Positions 1 to 8,254 are shown, counted from the first letter of the stretch. The stretch: 33,641 nucleotides of DNA from Flavobacteriaceae bacterium (GCA_018608625.1 JABAZC010000063.1:1-33641), one strand, 5' to 3'. Notes: generated from the letters alone by a model not told the origin. Made by a program: numbers and translations.

Positions 1-49
1 TAACTAAAACAAATGTTAACTTAGTGTTTCTTTAAAGTTAAGATTGAAT

Positions 50-77
50 AAAAAAGCTGCCTGGCCAAGGGCAGCTT
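50..77 (-). terminator. Rho-independent terminator (minus strand)
   Basis: The stem is AAGCTGCC / GGCAGCTT (54-61 with 70-77) with an 8-nt loop. It is followed on the minus strand by a T run (positions 55-50). On the plus strand there is no T run after the stem, so it should work for transcripts read right to left. No protein gene on that strand lies immediately to its right, which is one reason to suspect a small RNA there. Confidence 0.65.
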
Positions 78-175
78 ATCAGATGTCATCATTTTTGAAG
101 TCGACAAAAACTAATATATAACAATGACACTAATTGTTGTCTAAGACATTACAAATATGGCAAATTAGTGTCATT
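50..175 (-). ncRNA. Candidate small RNA, about 125 nt, with intrinsic terminator
   Basis: No protein gene is visible in positions 1-375. Reading the minus strand, a perfect TAnnTTTG box (TACATTTG, 183-176) is followed directly by a 13-bp perfect inverted repeat (arms 175-163 and 135-123). Next comes a second hairpin with arms TTTTTG and CAAAAA separated by 7 nt (about 110-92). The RNA would end in an 8-bp hairpin (77-70 with 61-54) running into a T run. Promoter box, structured 5' end and terminator lie at the spacing expected of a stand-alone sRNA. No -33 TTG is seen at the usual distance. The family is not recognised; 6S-Flavo and Flavo-1 are models worth comparing. The rest of the stretch (184-375) shows only AT-rich leader DNA. 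Confidence 0.42.
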
Positions 176-183
176 CAAATGTA
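176..183 (-). promoter_or_regulatory. Promoter -7 box of the candidate small RNA
   Basis: TACATTTG on the minus strand matches the Bacteroidota -7 consensus TAnnTTTG exactly. Its last base is adjacent to the 13-bp inverted repeat, so transcription would begin within the first arm. No TTG is present at the -33 spacing. Octamers of this kind occur by chance in AT-rich DNA. Confidence 0.35.
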
Positions 184-375
184 AGCTTACTATTAAGTAA
201 TTATTAATATAACTTCAACTTATAACCTAGTAAAGCCTAATTTTTAACTTAAACGTAACATGCCAACAAAACTGATTTAGGTTTCAGATGAAAGCAACTC
301 AATGTTAAATTAATGTAAACAAATTGTATATTTTAAGTAAATTCTTTGTAATTTTATATTATAATACAAATCATT

Positions 376-735
376 ATGAAAAAATATATACTAATTGCGC
401 TTGTTTTTATTGGAACAACCGTAGCAGCTCAAAATACAAACCAACCGAAATTAGAATCTAAAGGAACACTTACTGTTGCTACTTATTTTTATGACAATGG
501 TTCTGTACAACAAGAAGGAACTTTCAACAAAAACGGGGCCTTAGAAGGACTTTGGACGAGTTATGATTTTAAAGGAGATAAATTAACTCAAGGTAATTAT
601 AGCAATGGAATTAAAACAGGGAAATGGTTTTTTTGGACTGAAAATTCCTTAAAAGAGGTTGATTTCGTAGATTCAAAAATTACTAGTATAAACGAATGGA
701 ATCGTAAATCAGAACTTGCCATAAGCATGAAATAA
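376..735 (+). CDS. Exported MORN-like repeat protein
   Basis: This is a 119-residue protein with a Sec signal peptide (residues 1-18, cleavage after VAAQ or nearby). Its body is made of degenerate MORN/YwqK-type repeats: YFYDNGSVQQEGTF, GLWTSYDFKGDKLTQGNY and GIKTGKWFFW (about residues 37-88). Such repeats form small beta-hairpins; the role in secreted flavobacterial forms is unknown. From memory, similar flavobacterial proteins carry the database name 'nicotinic acid mononucleotide adenyltransferase'. No HxGH nucleotidyltransferase motif is present here, so that name should not be transferred. The gene stands alone, converges with the TonB receptor gene and shares its terminator. It is probably periplasmic. 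Confidence 0.8.
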   Translation: MKKYILIALVFIGTTVAAQNTNQPKLESKGTLTVATYFYDNGSVQQEGTFNKNGALEGLWTSYDFKGDKLTQGNYSNGIKTGKWFFWTENSLKEVDFVDSKITSINEWNRKSELAISMK

Positions 736-753
736 TTCTACGTTATATATAAC

Positions 754-781
754 AAAAAAGCATCCATTTGGATGCTTTTTT
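754..781. terminator. Bidirectional Rho-independent terminator
   Basis: A perfect stem (GCATCC 760-765 with GGATGC 770-775, loop ATTT) is flanked by six A on the left and six or more T on the right. It therefore gives a U tail in both directions. It lies between the convergent ends of the MORN-like gene (stop 735) and the TonB receptor gene (stop 807) and should serve both. Confidence 0.92.
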
Positions 782-806
782 GTTCTTAACTAGTTGACTA
801 ATTTAA

Positions 807-3641
807 TTAAAACTTATAAGAATAGCCTATAGATATTTCTGTTCCCGGCTGGTACCTAGAAAATGTTTGAGAAGTGGTTTTATAGGACTCATAAACACTC
901 TCTCTTTTGCTGTTTAGGATATTAGAGACTTTAACATCAATATTTGATTTTTTATCTTCACCAAAACTTTTATTAAATGTAAAGTTTAAACTGCTAAAAG
1001 GCTTGGTGTATACATCTGGTACAATTCCGGTTCCCACCACTTCTAACGTTTTGCCTTGAACATTAAAAAATAAGCCTGTTTGAAGTCCTATATTAGAACT
1101 ACTGTAGTTTAGTCCTGAATTAATAAGGTATGGCGACTGCCCTTGTAAGTCTCTTGTGTTTTTTATGGATTCCCCATCTCTAGCTGCTAAAACACGTCTA
1201 TTATATTCGTCTATGTTCATAGTGAGCTCTGAGTTAATATACGACGCATTGACGTTAAACTTTAAGTCTTTTAAATCTTCTAGCACAAAACCTAATGATT
1301 TTCTAAACTCAAATTCTACTCCGTAAACTTTCGCAGCCCCAAGATTTTTAGGTGTAATTTGGTCTGGAGCAGACTCATAAAAAGTCAATTCAATAGGATC
1401 TGTAAAGTCTTTATAGAAAGCACTAAAAGCAAACATCTCACTGCCCTCTCCGAACTTTTCAAAACGAACATCAAAATTATTAATATAAGAGGGCGTTAAC
1501 TCTATATTCCCAATAAAAAGCCGGTTTGTAATGGCGTCAAAAATTTGACTTTTTGAAGCTTCCTTAAATGATGGACGTGCCGTTGTTCTTGAATAAGACC
1601 CCCTTAAATTTTGCTCATCTGTAAGACTATAAATGATATTTGCAGATGGGAATACGTCAAATTTATCTATGATTTTAGAGTTCTTGTATACCTCCGTTGC
1701 TGCCTGGTTTTGACCCGTGTAATAGGTTTGAAATAACTCCGTACGGATCCCCAACACTGTTTTTAGTTTCTCTGCTAAACTAAATTCATTTGAGGCATAC
1801 ATTGCCGTTATTCTTTGCTCTCCCTCATAAGCATTTGCTTGTTCAAAAAGATCGCCATTAACTAGATGTGTCCCAACGCCTGTTTGCGGGGTCCATATGT
1901 TGTTTTCAGCCAATAAGTTGTCTGCATCTCCATCTTCAACAGACAATCCTGTTGTCGGGTTAGTGATGGTAAACGTATAATCGTCAATTTTAAAGTCTCT
2001 ATATTTATAGGTATAACCTCCACCAAATTTTACTTTTGCAGGGTTGTTAAAAAAGGTATATTTCTTATTGACATCTAGTTTTCCAACTAGGTTAATCTCT
2101 TCTAGAGTCCTCCAGATTCTAATAGGATAGCTTGAGGCACTTGGACTAATGATAGAATTGCCTTCCTGAGTTACCTGTAAGGGAGTAATTCGATGGTCTT
2201 TGTCATAGACTCTTGATAGTGATGGCGATAGTTTCCAGTCTATTTGCCAACCACTGTCTCTTAAGGAATGTTTTCCTGCTAATAAAACATTAGTAATTGA
2301 TCTTTCGGAGTAAAGGAGTGCGTCTTTGGTAATGGGTTCAAAACCGCTACCACCGCCTGCTTGCGCTAGCTGTTGTTCATACCTTCCAGCTGTACTCTCC
2401 CCATTTTGTATATGAAGAAAGTTTAATTTGTATTTTGAATCTTCACGCTTATATACAAGTCCAGCAAGCAAATTTAACACTACTGAATTAACTCCAACTT
2501 CTCCTAAAGTTGTACGGGTAGCCAAAAGGTCATTATTAGAGGCGTTATTTTGATCTCTCATATAGGTCCCGTCTACTCTATTGTCATAGAACTCCGTTTT
2601 ATTTTTGTAAGAAAAAGACAATTGATATCCCAGTTTATCGTCTCCAATGTCATACTGATCTCCGGCAGTAAATCCAAAATCATAATTAACGCCACTATCT
2701 GACCTTTTAGCTGTCAATTCTTTATTAAAGGCGCCTGTGAGCGCTGTTAAGACAGACGAATTTGCAAATGTTCCAGGAATCGGCTGGTACCTGTTTATAG
2801 GTCTTTTTCTCATACCGTTATCAAAACCAAGCCAATCGGTATTACTTCCAGTGTAGCTTAAGTAGTTTGAGTTTAAATGCATGTTTGGGTTATAGGAAGT
2901 CCCCATAGAAAGGGTATAGGATTTTTTGCTTGGGTAATCTTTGGTAATAATATCAATAACACCCCCTGTGAAATCTGCAGGATATTCGGCAGCAGCAGAT
3001 TTAATTACAATAACATTTTCTAAAATATTTGTAGGAAAAACATCCATTTGAATGGTGTTTCTATCTGGGTCTAAGCCGGGAATGTCCACCCCATTTAATA
3101 TGGATTTAGTATAGCGGTCTCCCAAGCCTCTTACATACACGTACTTACCCCCCTGAATTGAAACTCCAGGAACACTTTTAACAGCACTAGCTATATTACT
3201 CGCGCCACTACTTTTAATACTCTGTGCCGAAAGTCCGTCTAATAATGTGATCGACTTTTTCTGTAAGTCTAATACTGCAGACTCTGTATTTTTTCTTATA
3301 GTAGTTGTAATAACAATGGCATCTAATGAGTTTGTTTTAAGTGTTACATCCACAATCACCTCAGAATCTGGACCAATGTTTACATCAGATATTTCAATTG
3401 ATTGATAGCCGATATAAGAGAAAATAATTGTGTAAATTCCTTCAGAAATTTCAAGTTGGTACTTACCATCAAAATCTGAAGTAGTTCCCGTTGTGGTGTT
3501 TTTGACTAGCACATTGGCAAATGCCATAGGTTCATTATAATCTCCGTCAGTAATTGATCCAACGATTTTTCCAGATTGAGCTGTGAGTTGAACCGCAAAA
3601 AAAGTTGTGAGTAAAATTGTAATTAGTTTGTGTGTTTTCAT
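807..3641 (-). CDS. TonB-dependent outer-membrane receptor
   Basis: 944 residues. A signal peptide (1-21) is followed by a carboxypeptidase-regulatory-like beta-sandwich (about 24-110; GSITDGDYNEPMAFANVLV and FDGKYQL are typical). The plug domain (about 125-240) carries RGLGDRYTKSILNG, DPDRNTIQMDVFP and EYPADFTGGVIDI. A 22-strand barrel ends in an aromatic C-terminus (GYSYKF). It should carry a substrate across the outer membrane using TonB energy. The plug belongs to the RGLGDRY.../DPDR subgroup rather than classic SusC, so a glycan substrate is not implied. It is the second gene of an operon with the lipoprotein at 3720-4970, 78 bp upstream. The substrate is not deducible from the protein; the upstream operator hints at phosphate or organophosphate (inference). 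Confidence 0.93.
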   Translation of the reverse strand: MKTHKLITILLTTFFAVQLTAQSGKIVGSITDGDYNEPMAFANVLVKNTTTGTTSDFDGKYQLEISEGIYTIIFSYIGYQSIEISDVNIGPDSEVIVDVTLKTNSLDAIVITTTIRKNTESAVLDLQKKSITLLDGLSAQSIKSSGASNIASAVKSVPGVSIQGGKYVYVRGLGDRYTKSILNGVDIPGLDPDRNTIQMDVFPTNILENVIVIKSAAAEYPADFTGGVIDIITKDYPSKKSYTLSMGTSYNPNMHLNSNYLSYTGSNTDWLGFDNGMRKRPINRYQPIPGTFANSSVLTALTGAFNKELTAKRSDSGVNYDFGFTAGDQYDIGDDKLGYQLSFSYKNKTEFYDNRVDGTYMRDQNNASNNDLLATRTTLGEVGVNSVVLNLLAGLVYKREDSKYKLNFLHIQNGESTAGRYEQQLAQAGGGSGFEPITKDALLYSERSITNVLLAGKHSLRDSGWQIDWKLSPSLSRVYDKDHRITPLQVTQEGNSIISPSASSYPIRIWRTLEEINLVGKLDVNKKYTFFNNPAKVKFGGGYTYKYRDFKIDDYTFTITNPTTGLSVEDGDADNLLAENNIWTPQTGVGTHLVNGDLFEQANAYEGEQRITAMYASNEFSLAEKLKTVLGIRTELFQTYYTGQNQAATEVYKNSKIIDKFDVFPSANIIYSLTDEQNLRGSYSRTTARPSFKEASKSQIFDAITNRLFIGNIELTPSYINNFDVRFEKFGEGSEMFAFSAFYKDFTDPIELTFYESAPDQITPKNLGAAKVYGVEFEFRKSLGFVLEDLKDLKFNVNASYINSELTMNIDEYNRRVLAARDGESIKNTRDLQGQSPYLINSGLNYSSSNIGLQTGLFFNVQGKTLEVVGTGIVPDVYTKPFSSLNFTFNKSFGEDKKSNIDVKVSNILNSKRESVYESYKTTSQTFSRYQPGTEISIGYSYKF

Positions 3642-3661
3642 AGTTTTTATTTAAACAACAA

Positions 3662-3693
3662 ACAATTGCCCGTGAATTAACACAAGCAATTGT
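3662..3693 (-). other. Intercistronic hairpin between lipoprotein and receptor genes
   Basis: A perfect 8-bp inverted repeat, ACAATTGC / GCAATTGT (3662-3669 with 3686-3693), encloses a 16-nt loop in the 78-bp spacer. On the minus strand it is not followed by an uninterrupted T run, so it is more likely an mRNA-stability or partial-attenuation element than a full terminator. It could set the ratio of lipoprotein to receptor. Confidence 0.45.
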
Positions 3694-3719
3694 AAAGTTG
3701 ACTAATTTTCATTTTTAAA

Positions 3720-4970
3720 TTAGAAATCTAACCCTGCTTTAGTATTTGCATAAGTCCAACTGAGTAATGAGGTTGTAGCTCCAACAGTACCTTCGCCTTG
3801 CGCTACAGCATTAGCTGTAGAACCAAATCCACTAACTTCAACTGAAGCAGCTTTGTTTACAAATAAATCTGCTACCTCAGAAACACCATCAGGCAATACA
3901 ATTTCCCATTCCCCAAAAATTAATAAACCATCATTGTAATTTGTAGCAACCCCATCGTTGTCTAATTCCACATCTGATGAGTCTTTAAAGCCGTAAGCAT
4001 AAATATTTTCTGTGGTACCCATAGCTCCAGATCTGTAATCGGCATATTCGCCGTTTTCAGTAACTGAATTCCCTACGATAGTAGCATTTCTCAATGTAAA
4101 TGAACCCGTTGCAGACCCTTCAGGTCCGTCAATTTCAAATGCATGATCAGAATTAACTCCTAATACTACAACGGCATTATCAATGACTCCAGAATAGGCT
4201 TGATCAATATCTATTGCATCATCCCCTTGTGACCAAACCAATAGGTTAGACGCATTAACTGTACCTCCAAAAAACTCAATACCATCATCAACATTTGCAA
4301 CCACTTCGATATTATCGATTAGTGTTCCAGAACCTACGCCACCAAGAGTTAAACCATTGATTTCATTTCCTTCTCCAATTAGTGCGCCTCCATGACGAAT
4401 AGAAATATATTGGTACACTCCAGAATTGTCAGTGGCGTCACCACCACCATAAAGACCAAAAGTATCATCGGCAGGAATTCCTTCAATTTGCACGACCTGT
4501 ACGTCTCCAGAAAATGAACAAGGAGCGTTTCCTAACACAATCAAACCACCCCAAAGTCCAGAGTTTGTCTCGTCTAAATTTGTTCCAGCAGTTTGTCCAA
4601 CCTCAATATTGTCATTTATTGATGTAAAAATTATAGGCTCTGTCGCTGTACCTGAAGCATTTAATTTTCCGCCTTGAGCAACAATAAGTGCAGATGCTAA
4701 GGAGCCATTTCCCTCTGTCCCTTTAATAATAGTTCCAGCTTGAATTGTTAATACAACTCCGCTTGATACCACAACTTTTTGGTTAAGCACGTATATGTTG
4801 TTACTAGTCCAAGTAGTGCTTTCAGAAATCATTCCAGAAACAGACACGATATTGTCTGCTGGATTGACCGGGTTATCAGTGTCTTGAAGAATTGGCGGTG
4901 CTTCATCGTTCATACATCCAGTAAACGCAAGTCCTAAAATTGCTGATAAAGTAAAAATTGTTTTTTTCAT
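3720..4970 (-). CDS. Surface-type lipoprotein with right-handed beta-helix
   Basis: 416 residues. The lipoprotein signal is MKKTIFTLSAILGLAFTGC, with the lipidated Cys at residue 19. The residues after it (MNDEAPP) put D and E at +4/+5, compatible with the acidic lipoprotein export signal of Bacteroidota and hence surface exposure (inference). After a linker the protein shows repeated short strand-turn units rich in G, D and N, such as DDGIEFFGG, DDAIDID and LTLGGVGSG. This pattern indicates a pectate-lyase-like parallel beta-helix, but no catalytic lyase motif is recognised. It is the promoter-proximal gene, followed by the TonB receptor, so it is probably the receptor's substrate-capturing partner in an arrangement analogous to SusD-SusC without homology to SusD. 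The start is fixed by the signal peptide. Confidence 0.85.
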   Translation of the reverse strand: MKKTIFTLSAILGLAFTGCMNDEAPPILQDTDNPVNPADNIVSVSGMISESTTWTSNNIYVLNQKVVVSSGVVLTIQAGTIIKGTEGNGSLASALIVAQGGKLNASGTATEPIIFTSINDNIEVGQTAGTNLDETNSGLWGGLIVLGNAPCSFSGDVQVVQIEGIPADDTFGLYGGGDATDNSGVYQYISIRHGGALIGEGNEINGLTLGGVGSGTLIDNIEVVANVDDGIEFFGGTVNASNLLVWSQGDDAIDIDQAYSGVIDNAVVVLGVNSDHAFEIDGPEGSATGSFTLRNATIVGNSVTENGEYADYRSGAMGTTENIYAYGFKDSSDVELDNDGVATNYNDGLLIFGEWEIVLPDGVSEVADLFVNKAASVEVSGFGSTANAVAQGEGTVGATTSLLSWTYANTKAGLDF

Positions 4971-5009
4971 TTTAATTTTTATTAATATTTTAGTTAATTA
5001 TTGTTAGCA

Positions 5010-5017
5010 CAAATTAA
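5010..5017 (-). promoter_or_regulatory. Probable -7 box of the lipoprotein/receptor operon
   Basis: TTAATTTG on the minus strand is one mismatch from TAnnTTTG and leaves a leader of about 35-40 nt before the ATG at 4970. No good -33 TTG is present. A repeat ladder (5039-5087) begins 21 bp upstream, as expected for an activator-dependent promoter. Confidence 0.4.
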
Positions 5018-5038
5018 CAGCTTAAGGTCTTTATTAAG

Positions 5039-5087
5039 GTTACATCACTTTTACAAAACCATTAACAAAACGTTAGCGTTCCTATTA
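5039..5087 (-). promoter_or_regulatory. Direct-repeat operator with 11-bp period (Pho-box-like)
   Basis: On the minus strand the tetramers TAAC, TAAA, TAAT and TAAC (ending at 5039, 5050, 5061 and 5072) recur at exactly 11-bp steps. A fifth TAAT follows after 12 bp (5084-5087). Direct repeats of one helical turn are the hallmark of OmpR/PhoB-family response-regulator sites. The position just upstream of the probable -7 box fits an activator. The identity of the regulator (PhoB-like) is inference. Confidence 0.5.
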
Positions 5088-5155
5088 CAATCACGAATTT
5101 TAGATACATTTAATTAACATTGAAATGAGTATCTTGCAGGTTAATATCAGATACT

Positions 5156-6496
5156 ATGAATTGGGAACAATTACTCTCCTTAAAACGCCATGGCGACACG
5201 AATAAACGGCTTAGAAATGAACAGGACGAAACCCGTTTAGGATTTGATGTTGATTACGACCGCATTATTTTTTCACCCGAGTTTCGAAGTCTTCAAGACA
5301 AAACACAGGTGGTGCCGCTGTCATCGACAGATTTTGTGCATACCCGACTAACACATAGTCTAGAAGTTAGTGTGGTAGCTCGTTCATTAGGAAGAAGGGT
5401 AGGTGTTAAGGTCTTAGAAAAACACCCCTACTTAAAAGAAGTTCATGGTTATAAGTCCAATGATTTTGGCGCTATTGTTGCGGCAGCTGCGCTTGCCCAT
5501 GACATAGGGAATCCCCCTTTCGGACATTCTGGAGAAAAAGCAATAGGTCACTTTTTTAAAACTGGAGCGGGTCAACAGTTTAAAGAGCAGATGACTCCTA
5601 AAGAGTACCAAGATTTGTGCAACTTTGAGGGGAATGCCAATGGCTTTAAAGTTTTGACTCAAGATAAGCTGGGTTCAAAAGGCGGCTTAAGGTTAAGCTA
5701 TGCCACCCTAGGTGCTTTCACTAAATATCCTAAAGAATCACTTCCTGTTAAACCAAATTCTAATATAGCCTCTAAGAAATATGGTTTTTTTCAAACCGAA
5801 AAAAGTGGCTTCCTTGACGTTGCTTCCGAATTAGGAATGAAAAAACAGCAGGACCAAAATATTCAGTACTCAAGACACCCATTAGCATTCCTAGTAGAAG
5901 CAGCTGACGATATTTGTTATACAATCATTGATTTTGAAGATGGAATTAATCTAGGACTTATTGAAGAAGACTATGCATTAGAGTATTTAATAAACTTAGT
6001 AAGACACACCATTAATACCGAAAAGTACAACACACTGTCTTCCACAAAAGAACGTGTGAGTTATTTAAGAGCCTTGGCAATTAGCACCTTGATAGAGGAT
6101 GCTGTTTCTTTATTTATGGCTAATGAAAAAGAAATTCTAGAAGGAGAATTTCATGTTTCAATTCTTGATAAAAGTAAATACCAAGCACAGATTAATGACA
6201 TTATTAAACTTAGTATTGAAAAAATATACAACGCTGATGAGGTTATAGATAAAGAGATTTCTGGCTTTGAAATTTTAAATGAACTCTTAGGCAGGTTTAT
6301 TTTATCAGTTAACAACAACTTCAACAATACCCCCTCTAGTTATGATAAACTCCTTCTAAGGCTTTTACCAAAAGAAGTAGATATTCTTAACGACAGCCTC
6401 TACACCAGAGTGATGAACGTATGTTATTTTGTTTCCTTATTTTCTGATAAAAAAGCAGTTTTAACCTATAAGAAGATCAAAGGCTTAGCTTTTTAG
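5156..6496 (+). CDS. dgt: dGTP triphosphohydrolase (dGTPase)
   Basis: 446 residues. HD-superfamily hydrolase that releases triphosphate from dGTP and so tunes dNTP pools; cytoplasmic. Visible family signatures are FRSLQDKTQVVPL (43-55), HTRLTHSLEVS with the metal ligand His67 (62-72), the HD pair His115-Asp116 within ALAHDIGNPPFGHSGE, and EAADDICYTIIDFEDG (248-263) supplying the distal Asp. The length is typical of the E. coli Dgt-like class. A TATCTTG element (5130-5136), one T short of TAnnTTTG, lies 19 bp before the ATG. The 3' end overlaps the convergent dxs by 12 bp, so there is no room for a dedicated terminator. Confidence 0.93.
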   Translation: MNWEQLLSLKRHGDTNKRLRNEQDETRLGFDVDYDRIIFSPEFRSLQDKTQVVPLSSTDFVHTRLTHSLEVSVVARSLGRRVGVKVLEKHPYLKEVHGYKSNDFGAIVAAAALAHDIGNPPFGHSGEKAIGHFFKTGAGQQFKEQMTPKEYQDLCNFEGNANGFKVLTQDKLGSKGGLRLSYATLGAFTKYPKESLPVKPNSNIASKKYGFFQTEKSGFLDVASELGMKKQQDQNIQYSRHPLAFLVEAADDICYTIIDFEDGINLGLIEEDYALEYLINLVRHTINTEKYNTLSSTKERVSYLRALAISTLIEDAVSLFMANEKEILEGEFHVSILDKSKYQAQINDIIKLSIEKIYNADEVIDKEISGFEILNELLGRFILSVNNNFNNTPSSYDKLLLRLLPKEVDILNDSLYTRVMNVCYFVSLFSDKKAVLTYKKIKGLAF

Positions 6497-8239
6497 ACTT
6501 TTGATTAATTTGTGAAGTTCATGAGCGCTAACCCCTATAAGTTGCTGAAGATTGTCAATAGCTCCATGCTCAATAAATTCATCAGGGATTCCTTTAACAA
6601 CCACATCGTTTTTGTAGCGGTGAGTGGCTGCAAATTCCAATATAGCACTTCCAAATCCTCCATTTTCAACCCCATCTTCAATCGTTATGAGTGTTGAATG
6701 GGTTTTAAAAATAGTATGCAATAATGATACATCTAGAGGTTTTATAAAACGCATATCGTAGTGTCCACAATTGAGTCCACGGATGGCTTCTGTTACCTTA
6801 TTAGAAATGGCCCCTATGCTTAAAACAGCGAGACCCTCTCCTTGCTCTAATTGAACTCCGGTTCCAATTTCAATAGCTTCAAACGGCGATTTCCAACAAG
6901 GTGTGACGCCTCTGCCTCTTGGGTATCTAATAGCGATCGGATGCTCTAATCCTATCTGTGCGGTGTACATAATATTTCTTAACTCTATCTCATTTCGAGG
7001 CGCAAAGATAATGAGATTTGGAACACACCTTAGGTATGCTAAATCAAAAACTCCATGATGTGTAGCGCCATCTTCCCCTACCAATCCAGCGCGATCGATA
7101 CAGAAAATAACAGGTAAATTTTGCAAGGCAACGTCGTGAATTATTTGATCATAAGCGCGTTGTAAAAAAGTAGAGTAGATATTGCAAAAAGGGATAAGCC
7201 CTTGAGTTGCCATCCCCGCAGCCATGGTTACCGCATGTTGCTCTGCAATTCCTACATCAAATGCCCGCTCAGGAAGTGCCTCCATCATATATTTGAGAGA
7301 ACTACCTGTGGGCATCGCAGGTGTAATACCTATAATGTTTTTATTAGATTTCGCTAACTCCAAAAGAGTATGACCGAAAACATCTTGGTACTTAGGAGGA
7401 AGATCCTCATTATTTTTAGTAAATATATCTCCTGTTTCAGCATCAAATTTTCCGGGCGCATGGTATTTAACTTGATCTTTTTCAGCCTGCCTTAATCCTT
7501 TGCCTTTGGTGGTGATAACATGAAGAAACTTAGGACCATCAATCGACTTCAGTCGTTTTAATTCAGAAACAAGCGCTTTAAGATCATGTCCGTCAACGGG
7601 TCCGGAATATTCAAAATTGAGGGCTTCAAATATGTTATCTTGTTTTTGAGTGCCTTTTTTTACATTGGTTAGATACTGTTTTAGCGCCCCAACACTTGGG
7701 TCAATTCCAATTGCATTGTCATTTAAAATTACTAATAAATTTGCAGTGGTTACGCCGGCATGATTGAGCCCTTCAAAGGCCATCCCACTGGCTATAGAAG
7801 CATCGCCAATCACGCAGATGTGCTGTCTGTCTTCACCCTTCAACTGGGAAGCGATCGCCATTCCTAAGGCTGCTGAAATGGAGGTAGATGAATGCCCAGT
7901 CCCAAAAGTATCGTATTCACTTTCGTCCCGTTTCGGAAATCCACTCAAGCCCTTGAACTGTCGGTTTGTATGGAATTCAGACTTTCGTCCGGTTAGAATT
8001 TTATGCCCATAAGCTTGGTGGCCTACATCCCAAACTAACAAATCTATGGGTGTGTTATAAACATAATGCAAAGCGATTGTAAGCTCTACAACTCCAAGAC
8101 TAGCTCCCAAATGGCCTTCTTTACTCGCTATGACTTCAATGATAAATTGTCTTAGCTCTTTTGCCAGCTGAGGCAGTTCTTCGGCCGAAATCTGACGTAA
8201 ATCTTTTGGGGAGTTTATATGTTTCAGTAAATTTTTCAT
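6485..8239 (-). CDS. dxs: 1-deoxy-D-xylulose-5-phosphate synthase
   Basis: Condenses pyruvate and glyceraldehyde 3-phosphate with TPP, the first step of the MEP isoprenoid pathway. I start it at the ATG at 8239 (584 residues, MKNLLKHIN...), not at the in-frame ATG at 8257, because a perfect promoter box (TACTTTTG, 8254-8247) lies between them. Signatures are KEGHLGASLG with the catalytic His (about residue 43), the TPP/Mg motif GDASIASGMAFEGLNHAG ending at NDN (about 145-175), GIAEQHAVTMAAG with the essential Glu, and DRAGLVGEDGATHHGVFDL. The length matches Bacteroidota forms. It diverges from tadA and overlaps the end of dgt. It may feed the polyprenyl synthase at 17291. Confidence 0.95.
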   Translation of the reverse strand: MKNLLKHINSPKDLRQISAEELPQLAKELRQFIIEVIASKEGHLGASLGVVELTIALHYVYNTPIDLLVWDVGHQAYGHKILTGRKSEFHTNRQFKGLSGFPKRDESEYDTFGTGHSSTSISAALGMAIASQLKGEDRQHICVIGDASIASGMAFEGLNHAGVTTANLLVILNDNAIGIDPSVGALKQYLTNVKKGTQKQDNIFEALNFEYSGPVDGHDLKALVSELKRLKSIDGPKFLHVITTKGKGLRQAEKDQVKYHAPGKFDAETGDIFTKNNEDLPPKYQDVFGHTLLELAKSNKNIIGITPAMPTGSSLKYMMEALPERAFDVGIAEQHAVTMAAGMATQGLIPFCNIYSTFLQRAYDQIIHDVALQNLPVIFCIDRAGLVGEDGATHHGVFDLAYLRCVPNLIIFAPRNEIELRNIMYTAQIGLEHPIAIRYPRGRGVTPCWKSPFEAIEIGTGVQLEQGEGLAVLSIGAISNKVTEAIRGLNCGHYDMRFIKPLDVSLLHTIFKTHSTLITIEDGVENGGFGSAILEFAATHRYKNDVVVKGIPDEFIEHGAIDNLQQLIGVSAHELHKLIKSLKS

Positions 8240-8246
8240 TACAAAA

Positions 8247-8254
8247 CAAAAGTA
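8247..8254 (-). promoter_or_regulatory. dxs promoter -7 box
   Basis: TACTTTTG on the minus strand fits TAnnTTTG exactly and ends 7 nt before the ATG at 8239. The mRNA would begin at or within a few bases of the start codon. No -33 TTG at normal spacing is obvious. Confidence 0.55.

Noticed and set aside
245-259. Two TAAC tetramers 11 bp apart upstream of the MORN-like gene, possible second Pho-like site
   Set aside because: Only two copies, over 110 bp from the gene, in very AT-rich DNA; chance occurrence is likely.
376-735. Nucleotidyltransferase assignment for the small exported protein
   Set aside because: No HxGH motif, only 119 residues, and a signal peptide plus MORN-like repeats contradict such an enzyme.
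5432-5662. Open frame on the minus strand inside dgt
   Set aside because: It is a shadow of a clearly coding plus-strand gene, with no promoter, no recognisable domain and no operon context. Similar antisense frames inside aspS, the RND pump, sucA and DUF2723 were discarded for the same reason.
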